Origin: an uncultured Bacilli bacterium
Lineage (GTDB): Bacteria; Bacillota_I; Bacilli_A; RF39; UBA660
Assembly (NCBI GenBank): GCA_958413985.1
Contig: CATYVZ010000007.1
Coordinates: 13,000 to 76,999 of the forward strand
Length of the DNA: 64,000 bases
Direction: 5' to 3'
Shown here: one piece after another, positions 9,393 through 17,928 of the stretch
Position numbering within the stretch: the stretch's first letter is position 1
Layout of the letters: each line of letters opens with the position of its first letter
Notes under the pieces: generated by a model
Seen by the model: the letters and a program-made list of their open reading frames with translations, nothing else
Told to the model about the DNA's origin: nothing
Database searches by the model: none
Program-made: the position numbers and the translations under genes

Positions 9393-10055
9393 CTATAAGT
9401 CATTATCTTCTAGAGGTTGACTTAATAATATTTTTAAATTTCCGTTTTTTAAACGTAAAGCATCGATAAATTCTTTTTCGTTGATCCCTTTTGACAAAAT
9501 AACTCTATAACTTAAATCAAATAGACTTCCCATATTTGTCGTTTTTACCTGTTCTAAAATGACCTTTTTTGTGTATTTTTCAAATTCTTCTTGAAATATT
9601 TCTGTATAGTTTAAATTTTCAGGTATTGTAATCTTTAAAATTTTCTCACTTCCACTTTTTTCAAATAACGAAAAATGTGTAAATAAGAAAAGAAAGAAAC
9701 ACCCAAAAATAGTAATAAACATTCCTAGAAAGACACTGCCCATTCCACAAGCTAAACCAACTGTCATAGAAAATACAACACTTAATATTTCTTTACTGGT
9801 TCCAGGAAGACTTCTAAATCTAACTAAACTAAAAGCACCCAATATAGCAACTGATGTACCTAAATTTCCATTTACCATTATCATTAACATAGAAACCAAA
9901 AATGGCAATAAAGTAATGGTAATTAAAAAGTTTTTACTATATTTTGATGTATAGCGATGAGTAAGTGCAATAACTACTCCAAAAATAAGAGAACATAAGG
10001 AACATATCATAATTTGTAATATGGTAACTTCACTAGAAAAAATACTATTAAACAT
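9393..10055 (-). CDS. DUF4956 membrane protein
   Basis: 220 aa from ATG 10055 (MFNSIFSS). Three to four membrane helices lie within residues about 10-135, and the conserved loop AILGAFSLVRFRSLPGTSKEI is diagnostic of DUF4956. A cytosolic C-terminal domain of ~90 residues follows. The start overlaps the stop of the VTC gene by 8 nt, so translation is probably coupled; AAAGGA lies upstream. DUF4956 proteins are usually encoded beside VTC-domain and CotH or Cthe_2159 proteins. A role in building or exporting a surface polymer is inferred from context only. Confidence 0.85.
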   Translation of the reverse strand: MFNSIFSSEVTILQIMICSLCSLIFGVVIALTHRYTSKYSKNFLITITLLPFLVSMLMIMVNGNLGTSVAILGAFSLVRFRSLPGTSKEILSVVFSMTVGLACGMGSVFLGMFITIFGCFFLFLFTHFSLFEKSGSEKILKITIPENLNYTEIFQEEFEKYTKKVILEQVKTTNMGSLFDLSYRVILSKGINEKEFIDALRLKNGNLKILLSQPLEDNDL

Positions 10056-10743
10056 AAACATCATCCTTTCTTTCTTTTTGATAAATTCTTCCATATTTAG
10101 AAAATGTCGCCGGATAAATTTGTAATTCAGATAAAATATGAATAAGCCATAAAGGAATAGAAGATAAACTTTTTATTTCCATAATCACTTGATTGTCATC
10201 AAAATAAAGTTTTCCAGCATCTCCTTTATCTAATTGCAGATTATCCCTTCTACTTCTTAAGTTAAAATCAAATGTTATTCTAAATGATTTATCTTCCTTT
10301 AAACGATAACTTAAACGATCATATCCTATAAAAATAGTTGGTTTTAAATGATAATATTTTATTAAATAATCAATCTCTTTCATAATCTGATTTGATGAAT
10401 CATATACTCCTTCATTTATATAGTTGTAATATTCTTTTAAAGTCATTTTGACTCGCCTTTTTCCGACTATCCCACGATATTTACTTTTTATTTCTAAAAA
10501 GACAAAATCGTTTATTTGTGGCGTTATATAACTTCTTAATCTTATTTTATCTTTATAAATTGGTTTATCAATAGAATAAATAATTAAATCATTTTGTTCA
10601 TTATCAAAATAAATATTGCTAATCTTACTTTCAAAAAACACATCTTCGATAATATATTTTTTTATCTTATTAAAAAGTGCTTGATAATCTTCGTTGGATA
10701 ATAAATACTTTTGCTCTACTCGATTAAAAGTGTTTTCATTCAT
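10048..10743 (-). CDS. VTC-domain protein (polyphosphate polymerase-like)
   Basis: 231 aa related to the catalytic tunnel domain of the yeast vacuolar transporter chaperone. Visible motifs are RVEQKYLL at the N-terminus, DKIRLRSY, EIKSKYRGIVGKRR, YDRLSYR and MEIKSLSSIP, the basic and acidic residues that line the triphosphate tunnel in this family. Bacterial members are annotated as polyphosphate polymerases, but those paired with DUF4956 and surface proteins have not been shown to make polyphosphate. ATG 10743 follows GGGAAGTG; a GTG at 10752 is part of that site. It is first in the three-gene cassette. Confidence 0.85.
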   Translation of the reverse strand: MNENTFNRVEQKYLLSNEDYQALFNKIKKYIIEDVFFESKISNIYFDNEQNDLIIYSIDKPIYKDKIRLRSYITPQINDFVFLEIKSKYRGIVGKRRVKMTLKEYYNYINEGVYDSSNQIMKEIDYLIKYYHLKPTIFIGYDRLSYRLKEDKSFRITFDFNLRSRRDNLQLDKGDAGKLYFDDNQVIMEIKSLSSIPLWLIHILSELQIYPATFSKYGRIYQKERKDDVYV

Positions 10744-10950
10744 TTTTTTCACTTCCCATTCGATTAAATCTATGAAAAATTATAAAGAATTATTGTGAAA
10801 AAAAAGTAAAAGAAAAGTGAAATTTTATAAAAATATTTTACTTAAAGTATATATTTTATTAATGATAAATAATTAATATGTGAATTATCTAGATTAACTG
10901 AACTTTTTATCATATCCAAAAACCATAAGTACGGTTAGAATTACAAAAAG

Positions 10951-10980
10951 AAAACGATTTAATATATATCAAATCGTTTT
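10951..10980 (-). terminator. Intrinsic terminator of the secreted dockerin-protein operon
   Basis: Inverted repeat AAAACGATTT / AAATCGTTTT with a 10-nt A/T loop, followed on the minus strand by TTTTCTTTTTG. It lies 18 nt past the stop of the 875-codon gene. The 245 nt between this operon and the VTC gene contain nothing else I can assign. Confidence 0.75.
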
Positions 10981-10997
10981 TAAATTGTTTTTTTAAA

Positions 10998-13625
10998 CTA
11001 ACTTACTACAAATGGATCACCAACTGTACCTGTTCCACTAGTAAAACTAGTACTACTAAGTACAATCGATGGTCTAACACCATATGATGTAGTTACTGAA
11101 GATGAAGATGAACTTGTATAATTATATGTTGTACTACCAGATACACTAGCTTGATAATTTCTTGGCGTCATAGTCCACCATGTTGATCCAGAGTTTAAAT
11201 ATCCAACTGTTCTACCAGCTAAAATCCATTCATCATAAGTTAATAAACCGACTGGATAAGTTAATGCGCCATTACCATTGCTAGTAGATACTGTAAATCT
11301 ATCGTTTGCATTAGTACAAGTAAGACTTGGACTACTACTACGATTATATGCCGCATAATATGTAGACCAATTTCCGTAACCTAAATACGATGATGATTTA
11401 CTACGATCATTACACCAAATGGCATCTTTTAATTTGCTAGTATAACTTGTCATATTGGATGCATACCATGAATCAATAGTAGACTTAATAGTCGAATTAG
11501 TTCTATTTTTATGTGTCGCATTATATCGAGCTGTATCAGTATTTTGATCTATGATGCTAGTAATACTCCCTAAAACATAATTTTTAACAATTGCAGAATC
11601 TTCATCGGTAAGTGATCCATCTAAGTTAACATCAGCTAATATTTTTTGTTCTTCAGTTGGCGTAGTTGTACCATTAACGTATCTTTGTATCAATAAATAA
11701 TCGGTTTGAGTTACTGAACCATCACCATTCACATCACCATAGATTGTGCTAGTTTCTGGAGCACCATACATATATCCAACATAAGCATTATCTGTTTGAA
11801 CTGAATTAAATGCACTAGTTCCGATTTGTGATGAAGTACCAGTATTACCACAAATACCATTAGGATTTGCAATACTTGATGTACCATTATAAATTAATTT
11901 GACACCAGAACCATCAGTTCTAACCATTTTCCAACAAGCGTTAGCAAATAAAACATTATTATTAGTAACACTTCCTCTAGCATAGTATACACCATGTGTT
12001 GGTGAGTAATAATATCCTAGACCATTAGTACTACTAGCTGCACTACTAAAGTTAATTCCTGTACTTGAACTAACATATGTACTAGATGTATTATCATATA
12101 CAGAATTTGCCATAAAAAATGCATAAAGATTTTTAACGATAACACGAACACTTATTGATGCTGAAGCAGTTTTACCATTTCCTCCCGTTACTGTACATGT
12201 CGCTGTAAATGTTTCATAAGCATCACCTGTGGTAAATTGTGATGTGTTTGTTGGTGTACAACTAACACTTCCACTACTGGTTGAATAACCGATATTAAAG
12301 TAATTACTTACTACATTAGAATCGCCATAGTAAGCATCAACACTATCATATTTAGCGCTAATAGTAGGTGAATTTTTATCAACTTTGATTGTATAATCTC
12401 TACTTGCTGTATTTCCTGCTAAATCTGTCGTCGTTATTCTTACTGTTGTTCCAGTTGTATTAGATGTTATGCTAGTTACATTACTTACTGTACTAGAATG
12501 ACCAGATAAACTATCACTTCCATTTACTACATTGACACCAACATTAGTTGTATACCAACTGTTGCTTCCTTGAGTACCTGTAAATGTCGCCGTTCCAGCA
12601 GTTGGCGCGGTTTTGTCTAAATTATAAACATCGCTACATGCCGTAGTTGTTCTATCATTATTATCAGTTACTGTAACACAAGCCATATTATTACCTTCAG
12701 TTGTTATATAAAAACTCTTAGTGGTATCTGTAAATGATGCATTAGGTGTACAGGCTGTGCCGTTACTACTTGTACAACTGCTAGCTGATTTAATACCTTT
12801 ACTACTGTTATCAGTTACTGTTGCTTGTAAGTAGAAATTCTCTTTTGCCCAACCATTGCTATTTATAACTGAACTGTCTACTAAATTAAATACAATCGTT
12901 GGAGGATAAGAAATATATTTTACTACTACATTATTAGTTACATTTGAAACATATAAATTATATTGGTCAAATGTATAACTATCTTGATCAAGGATCAAAT
13001 TACCAACTTTAACTTCGATGTCAGGAACTAATTCTGTAAAGTTTAAAGCTAAATCCCCACCACTTATGATTTCTTTAGGATAACTAATAGTCGATGAAAA
13101 ATCTTCATAAGTGACTGTATAAAATGATCGAAAATCAAAATCTAAATTTAAGGCATAAGTCGTATTGCTGGCATTATAGCCACCATCTTTATATTTTATC
13201 GTTATATAAAATTCTTTTTTTATTCCTAAACTACATTGATTGTTATTGCATAGTTTATCTTGTAAAGTGTAACCACTAAGCTCATATTCGAGGTTACTTG
13301 GTAAATTATTTATAGCAAAAATTCCCATTTCGACATTGCCAAAATTTGTTACATCTACTTTATAGGTAATTGTAGAGTCACTATTAGGCAAGTTAACTCC
13401 CATCGAAATATTAGAAACATTATATTCTTCATATGAAGATATAGCAGAATTAGTATAAGAATCAACCGAGATACCCGTAACTCTTATATCGGCTTCTATT
13501 CTTACATCAGCCGCAATTCCACCAATATTTAAATTTGTACCAAAAGCAGAATAAGCAATACTAAGTAAGATAACAAAAAGAGCAGCTATTATAGGTATAT
13601 TGCGGACATTAAATAGCTTTTTCAT
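10998..13625 (-). CDS. Large secreted protein with Ig-like repeats, a dockerin-type pair of calcium loops and a C-terminal DUF6273-like domain
   Basis: 875 aa. The signal peptide has the SipW-substrate look (hydrophobic core, then SAFGTNLNIGG). About residues 40-240 are an adhesive beta domain, and about 245-500 are Ig-like repeats with paired cysteines. At about 630-690 two EF-hand-like loops (DVNGDGSVTQTDYLLIQRYV and DVNLDGSLTDEDSAIVKNYV) form a type I dockerin. The C-terminal ~180 residues contain WWTMTPR and GVRPSIVL, a pattern frequent in secreted proteins of gut Bacillota. It overlaps the DUF5305-like gene by 17 nt and ends the fibre operon. It is probably exported and matured by the SipW of the same operon; no cohesin is seen in the window. 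Confidence 0.75.
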   Translation of the reverse strand: MKKLFNVRNIPIIAALFVILLSIAYSAFGTNLNIGGIAADVRIEADIRVTGISVDSYTNSAISSYEEYNVSNISMGVNLPNSDSTITYKVDVTNFGNVEMGIFAINNLPSNLEYELSGYTLQDKLCNNNQCSLGIKKEFYITIKYKDGGYNASNTTYALNLDFDFRSFYTVTYEDFSSTISYPKEIISGGDLALNFTELVPDIEVKVGNLILDQDSYTFDQYNLYVSNVTNNVVVKYISYPPTIVFNLVDSSVINSNGWAKENFYLQATVTDNSSKGIKSASSCTSSNGTACTPNASFTDTTKSFYITTEGNNMACVTVTDNNDRTTTACSDVYNLDKTAPTAGTATFTGTQGSNSWYTTNVGVNVVNGSDSLSGHSSTVSNVTSITSNTTGTTVRITTTDLAGNTASRDYTIKVDKNSPTISAKYDSVDAYYGDSNVVSNYFNIGYSTSSGSVSCTPTNTSQFTTGDAYETFTATCTVTGGNGKTASASISVRVIVKNLYAFFMANSVYDNTSSTYVSSSTGINFSSAASSTNGLGYYYSPTHGVYYARGSVTNNNVLFANACWKMVRTDGSGVKLIYNGTSSIANPNGICGNTGTSSQIGTSAFNSVQTDNAYVGYMYGAPETSTIYGDVNGDGSVTQTDYLLIQRYVNGTTTPTEEQKILADVNLDGSLTDEDSAIVKNYVLGSITSIIDQNTDTARYNATHKNRTNSTIKSTIDSWYASNMTSYTSKLKDAIWCNDRSKSSSYLGYGNWSTYYAAYNRSSSPSLTCTNANDRFTVSTSNGNGALTYPVGLLTYDEWILAGRTVGYLNSGSTWWTMTPRNYQASVSGSTTYNYTSSSSSSVTTSYGVRPSIVLSSTSFTSGTGTVGDPFVVS

Positions 13626-14745
13626 CTTTCTTACCTTCTAAATTAACTGCTTTTATTGTGACCAAATATAAATTTTTGCCATCGATAATATAAAAGTGAG
13701 ACTTAACATGTTTTGCCACAATATAATACATAATTGGCACCTTTAAGTTATCTCTAACATCCAACAATTCTCCAAAACTAGATACCTCAATAAGATTATA
13801 CTTAGAAAAGTCTGGTAAATGTCTCGTTTCTGCTATTAAACGATCATATTCCTTAAGGATCTTATTAATATATTTATCGTAAGGACTCTTTTTATTTACA
13901 AACAATAAAGTTATCAATCTCATAGCATTTGCTAAAGACACGATCGAACCAACAGTACATAAAGCAATCAAAGCAATATAAGGAGCATTATCAACCATAT
14001 TTTCAGCTTTCTTTACAATGCTTTGTTGATTATTAAGATTGTTGGAATTAATTGCCATATTGATAGATCTTTCTGACAATGGAATATCAAGATATAACTC
14101 ACTGGTAGAACTGTCTAATAAAACATCGACATCGTTACTTACCTTTCTAATAGTTAAATAAACTCTTAATTTACTAGTTGTTTCTACACCAAAATCCATC
14201 TTAAATTTATTAGCTATATCATTATAATAATCATAATCGATCTTGATATTTTGCTTTAAATTATAACTATCTTGATCAGCTACCTTGTCAGTTCTATAAG
14301 ATAAAAGATTGTAGCTCTTTTCAAAATAAACATTTTGACCTTTTTCATCTAAAATGGTTAAATTACCTATAATACTGTAAATGAAATGGACATCTGAATT
14401 TTCACTTATATTGAAATTATATTCAAAATCCACATCGATATAATCGATTAAACTAGATACATAAATCATATCTTTATCTAAATAATCAGTTTGATAAAAA
14501 TCATTTTCTTTTAAATATACTTTATAATCTAAATTACCATTTTCATTATAACTAATTACTTGTTCTTCAGTATGAAGTATCTTTAAAAGTAATAACACTG
14601 TTAAACTAATTAGTATCAAAAACAAAATAGCATTCAATACCAATCTAGCGTTATAAGACATATATAACTTTTTATTCGATTTTGTTTTCTTTACTTCTTT
14701 ATTCGAATCTAGTTTTTCTTTATCGATTCTCCCCTTATTTTTCAT
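13609..14745 (-). CDS. DUF5305-like membrane protein of the SipW operon
   Basis: 378 aa: a short basic N-terminus, a membrane helix at about 33-52, a ~190-residue beta-rich extracytoplasmic domain, a second helix at about 258-280, and a ~100-residue cytosolic tail. The layout and the position beside an ER-type signal peptidase match DUF5305 proteins of archaea and Bacillota, whose function is unknown. It follows sipW by 9 nt with a strong AGGAGG, and overlaps the next gene. A role in fibre assembly is inferred from context. Confidence 0.6.
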   Translation of the reverse strand: MKNKGRIDKEKLDSNKEVKKTKSNKKLYMSYNARLVLNAILFLILISLTVLLLLKILHTEEQVISYNENGNLDYKVYLKENDFYQTDYLDKDMIYVSSLIDYIDVDFEYNFNISENSDVHFIYSIIGNLTILDEKGQNVYFEKSYNLLSYRTDKVADQDSYNLKQNIKIDYDYYNDIANKFKMDFGVETTSKLRVYLTIRKVSNDVDVLLDSSTSELYLDIPLSERSINMAINSNNLNNQQSIVKKAENMVDNAPYIALIALCTVGSIVSLANAMRLITLLFVNKKSPYDKYINKILKEYDRLIAETRHLPDFSKYNLIEVSSFGELLDVRDNLKVPIMYYIVAKHVKSHFYIIDGKNLYLVTIKAVNLEGKKDEKAI

Positions 14746-14754
14746 TTTAACCTC

Positions 14755-15882
14755 CTATAATTCATTTAACCATACTGTCGGAAGACCAAGATATGGTATT
14801 CTTAAATTAACAGTACCAATAATCATATTTTCATGTATTACATAATTATCTGGTTCGCTGTTAGCATCACCCTTAGTATAAAAATAATATTGTCCATTTT
14901 CTTCGATAATATTTATTAGCCGATGGACAACTATAACTTCGTTATACTTAAAAGCGATAACTTGTCCTTCTTCTAATTGATCATATTGATTATCGATCTT
15001 TTTAACAATGACTACATCACCTTTATTGATGCTTGGCACCATACTACCACTAGCAATCGCCACCGCATAATAACTAAAATAACCTGAAGTAAAATAAACA
15101 GCGATCATGGCAATTAAAACAGCTGGTATCAAAGAACTGATTCTTCTTTTTTTATAATCTCTTTTTAGTTCTTCATCTTTATCTTTTTGGAAAAAGCGAT
15201 AAAGATTATAAGCCAATAAAAGTGGTAACATTAAGTTAATAATAGATAAAATATATTCGTTTGGATCTGGAATAATAGGTAACAAATATTGATATAAATT
15301 AGTAACCAGTAAATAAACAATTACTGGCTTATAACCAGTTTTCATAGTAATATAAGAACAAGCTATATTACTGCTTATTGCCGGTAAGAAATATAACGCC
15401 ACAAAGACAAAAGCATCATAACCGTTAGCAAAACTACTATAATAAATGGCATTACTAATATCTAATGCTATAAAAAATAAAACTGTCGTAACATTTAATA
15501 TTTTACTACCTTCTGATTTAGTAAGCATCATATATCTTAAGAATTCTTTTAAGATAATCGATAAGATTAGTGGAATAATAAAGTCTTTAAAACCGCTAAA
15601 ACTATAATAATTATCAGTTTTAGCAAACCCAATTATTATTCCTAATAAATAAAATAGTATAAAATAGATAAGTAAAAAAATAACTATCTCAAAAATAACA
15701 TCCTTAACATATCTATGCCTATCTTTTTCAAAGCCAAAGAACACTTTAAACATAGCAAGCACGATTATCAAAAATAATATTAAATTATATTTTGTTAATA
15801 TACTTGATACAAAACTATTGAAGATTAAAATCAAGAAAAGAAAAAATTGAAATATTAACATTCTTTTATAACTCTTTTTCAT
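14755..15882 (-). CDS. sipW: SipW-type (ER-type, Ser-His) signal peptidase I
   Basis: 375 aa. The catalytic part is C-terminal: SGSMVPSINKGDVVIV carries the nucleophilic serine, and VVHRLI carries histidine where bacterial type enzymes have lysine, so this is a Ser-His (S26B) peptidase. YTKGDANSEPD supplies the conserved Asp box. It is preceded by about six membrane helices, longer than B. subtilis SipW (~190 aa). The likely role is cleaving the two TasA-like proteins and probably the dockerin protein. ATG 15882 has GGAGAGG upstream; an in-frame ATG at 15924 lacks such a site. Confidence 0.88.
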   Translation of the reverse strand: MKKSYKRMLIFQFFLFLILIFNSFVSSILTKYNLILFLIIVLAMFKVFFGFEKDRHRYVKDVIFEIVIFLLIYFILFYLLGIIIGFAKTDNYYSFSGFKDFIIPLILSIILKEFLRYMMLTKSEGSKILNVTTVLFFIALDISNAIYYSSFANGYDAFVFVALYFLPAISSNIACSYITMKTGYKPVIVYLLVTNLYQYLLPIIPDPNEYILSIINLMLPLLLAYNLYRFFQKDKDEELKRDYKKRRISSLIPAVLIAMIAVYFTSGYFSYYAVAIASGSMVPSINKGDVVIVKKIDNQYDQLEEGQVIAFKYNEVIVVHRLINIIEENGQYYFYTKGDANSEPDNYVIHENMIIGTVNLRIPYLGLPTVWLNEL

Positions 15883-15919
15883 TCTATCCTCTCCAATAAT
15901 CTTGTGAAAATATATTAAA

Positions 15920-15956
15920 GGCATAACGGTTAAGCATAAGTTTAAACTATTATGCC
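15920..15956 (-). promoter_or_regulatory. Hairpin between the first TasA-like gene and sipW
   Basis: Arms GGCATAA and TTATGCC flank a 23-nt loop and start 17 nt past the TasA-like stop. No U-run follows, so it is probably not a full terminator but a 3'-end stabilising or processing hairpin. The same arms recur after the second paralogue at 16969-17005 although the loops differ. Confidence 0.45.
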
Positions 15957-15973
15957 AATAATATAACTTTCGA

Positions 15974-16630
15974 TTAATCTACTGTGCTATAAAGTAGTGC
16001 AATATCGCCAAATGCTACTGTAAAGTCACCATCTGCTCTATCGCCACCTGCTGCATAAGCAATTTTAACTACTACTGTTTCGTTAGCATCGATTGCTAAA
16101 GAATGACCAGTAATACCTGATTGTGTAGCTGTTACTGCTGGATTGCTACCAACTGTAACTGAAACTGTGATATCGTCACAAGCAGCTTGAACTAATGAAT
16201 CAGTTGCTCCACTGCCAGCTGTACATTTTCTAAATGTAGTTCCTCCAGTTGCAGTACCATAAGTAATACTTTTTAAATATGCAATATATTCACCAACATT
16301 ATGAACATAGAAAGTATATGTTACATCTTGTCCAGGTTCAGTGAATGTAGCAGTTAATCCGCTAATTTCAGGGCTACTTCCGCTATTGTTGATAGTTGCA
16401 TCACCAGCTACTAAACTAGTTGGGTTTTTAGTTGGTGTTACTGCTGTTGTTGTTACAGATGAACTTGAAGATGAGAAATCAACATTAAACGTACTTGCTG
16501 AAGGGTTAACACTTGCGCTAGATTTGATATTTAAAGTATTAGAGAATGCTGCAAAACCTAGTGTTACTCCTGCTACTGCTATACATAAAGCTATAACAGC
16601 AACGATCTTAGAACCTCTATTTTTTTCCAT
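15974..16630 (-). CDS. TasA/CalY-like SipW-dependent surface protein, copy 1
   Basis: 218 aa. Basic start, hydrophobic core (VAVIALCIAVAGVTLGFAAF), then SNTLNIKSSA as the likely SipW cleavage zone. The mature part is a Ser/Thr-rich beta protein with GLTATFTEPGQDVTYTFYV and two cysteines, in RKCTAGSG and QAACDD, that could pair. It resembles the TasA/camelysin class of biofilm fibre subunits. ATG 16630 follows GGGAGGTGA. It has its own promoter (16724-16752) and is nearly identical over long stretches to the copy at 17023. Confidence 0.8.
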   Translation of the reverse strand: MEKNRGSKIVAVIALCIAVAGVTLGFAAFSNTLNIKSSASVNPSASTFNVDFSSSSSSVTTTAVTPTKNPTSLVAGDATINNSGSSPEISGLTATFTEPGQDVTYTFYVHNVGEYIAYLKSITYGTATGGTTFRKCTAGSGATDSLVQAACDDITVSVTVGSNPAVTATQSGITGHSLAIDANETVVVKIAYAAGGDRADGDFTVAFGDIALLYSTVD

Positions 16631-16723
16631 GATCTCACCTCCCATCTGCATTTCACCTTACAATGTATAGTCGTCAATCGTTAAATTCCTATTACTTTTG
16701 CTATAAAGTTTTAAAGCTCACAT

Positions 16724-16752
16724 ATTTTACACTAATACATCGTACATATTAA
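16724..16752 (-). promoter_or_regulatory. Promoter of TasA-like copy 1
   Basis: On the minus strand a -35-like TTAATA (16752-16747), a 17-nt spacer and -10 TAAAAT (16729-16724). The same arrangement with the same spacing lies upstream of copy 2, inside a ~90-bp block conserved between the two genes. The conservation makes this more credible than the weak -35 alone would. Confidence 0.5.
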
Positions 16753-16840
16753 TAATACCACAAATTTTGAAATTTATTTAAAAAAGTTACAACTTTTTGA
16801 ATTTTATAATTATAAAGTTAAAAGATTTTAAACAAACAGT

Positions 16841-16960
16841 ATGATTATCAAAAATAATATTATTAATATACTTGATACAAAACTATTTAAAATCAAAAGA
16901 AAATTCTAATATTATTTTATCACTATTATTCTCTTTTATCCTAAATAATTTTGTGAAAAT
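16841..16960 (-). pseudogene. Remnant of the sipW 5' end between the two TasA-like genes
   Basis: The stretch from about 16841 matches 15762-15905 (the first ~45 codons of sipW and its leader) with deletions; for example gattatcaaaaataatat and atacttgatacaaaactatt occur in both. The following ggcataa...ttatgcc block and the next gene also match. This is the scar of a tandem duplication of a unit made of the TasA-like gene plus the start of sipW. Confidence 0.75.
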
Positions 16961-16968
16961 ATATTAAA

Positions 16969-17005
16969 GGCATAACAATTAAGCGTAAGAAGAAACTATT
17001 ATGCC
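16969..17005 (-). promoter_or_regulatory. Hairpin after TasA-like copy 2
   Basis: Same GGCATAA / TTATGCC arms and same 23-nt loop length as at 15920-15956, but about one third of the loop bases differ. Arms conserved over a changing loop suggest that the RNA fold matters. Confidence 0.45.
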
Positions 17006-17022
17006 AATAATATAATTTTCGA

Positions 17023-17679
17023 TTAATCTACTGTACTATAAAGTAAAGCAATATCTCCAAATGCTACTGTAAAGTCACCATCTGCTCTATCGCCACCAGC
17101 AGCATAAGCAATTTTAACTACTACTGTTTCATGAGCGCCTTTTGCTAGAGAATGACCTGTAATATTTGAATTAGTAGCTGTTACTTCTGCATCGCTACCA
17201 ACTTTAACTGACACTGTGATATCATCACAAGCAGCTTGAACTAAATCATCAGTTGTTCCACTACCAGCTGTACATTTTCTAAATGATGAACTACTAGCTT
17301 CATTGTTATAAGTGATGCTTTTTAAGAATGCATCATATTCACCAACATTATGAACATAGAAAGTATATGTTACATCTTGTCCTGGTTCAGTAAATGTAGC
17401 TGTTAATCCACTAATTTCAGGATTACTTCCACTATTATTGATAGTTGCATCACCAGCTACTAAACTAGTTGGGTTTTTAACTGGAGTAACTGCATTAGTT
17501 TCTACCGCTGAATCTGAAGATGAGAAATCAACATTAAATGTATCTCCTGTTGGTGAAACATTTGCACTAGGTTTGATATTTAAAGTATTAGAGAATGCTG
17601 CAAAACCTAGTGTTACTCCTACAACAGCTATACACAAAGCTACAACAGCAATAACCTTAGAACCTCTATCTTTTTCCAC
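17023..17679 (-). CDS. TasA/CalY-like SipW-dependent surface protein, copy 2
   Basis: 218 aa, co-linear with the protein at 15974-16630 and differing mainly in the Ser/Thr-rich part after the signal and around the second cysteine. Same signal core, same GLTATFTEPGQDVTYTFYV stretch, same two cysteines, same C-terminus ALLYSTVD. The start is GTG at 17679, since GGGAGGTGA lies 6 nt before it; ATGs further upstream lack a site. It is first in the fibre operon and has its own promoter. Confidence 0.8.
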   Translation of the reverse strand: MEKDRGSKVIAVVALCIAVVGVTLGFAAFSNTLNIKPSANVSPTGDTFNVDFSSSDSAVETNAVTPVKNPTSLVAGDATINNSGSNPEISGLTATFTEPGQDVTYTFYVHNVGEYDAFLKSITYNNEASSSSFRKCTAGSGTTDDLVQAACDDITVSVKVGSDAEVTATNSNITGHSLAKGAHETVVVKIAYAAGGDRADGDFTVAFGDIALLYSTVD

Positions 17680-17766
17680 AATTTCACCTCCCATCTTCAC
17701 TTTGTCTTTACAATGCATGATCAATCGTTAATTCCTATTACTTTATGCAGGGCTTAAGCCTTACAT

Positions 17767-17795
17767 ATTTTATACTCACACATCGTACATATTAA
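17767..17795 (-). promoter_or_regulatory. Promoter of TasA-like copy 2
   Basis: Minus-strand -35-like TTAATA (17795-17790), 17-nt spacer, -10 TAAAAT (17772-17767), in a block shared with copy 1. It is probably the main promoter of the fibre operon. Confidence 0.5.
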
Positions 17796-17883
17796 TAATA
17801 CCATAATTTTGCAAATTTGTCTAAGAAAAGTGATAATTTTTGTAAATTTCATATTATTGCCTTGAAAATAAAGGCCATTTAGA

Positions 17884-17914
17884 TAAAAAAAATCCCATTA
17901 TTTAAATAATGGGA
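17884..17914 (-). terminator. Intrinsic terminator after efp
   Basis: A 22-bp perfect palindrome (17893-17914, core CCCATTATT/AATAATGGG) followed on the minus strand by a run of eight T. It lies 14 nt past the efp stop. Confidence 0.9.
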
Positions 17915-17928
17915 ATTAATTATAATTT

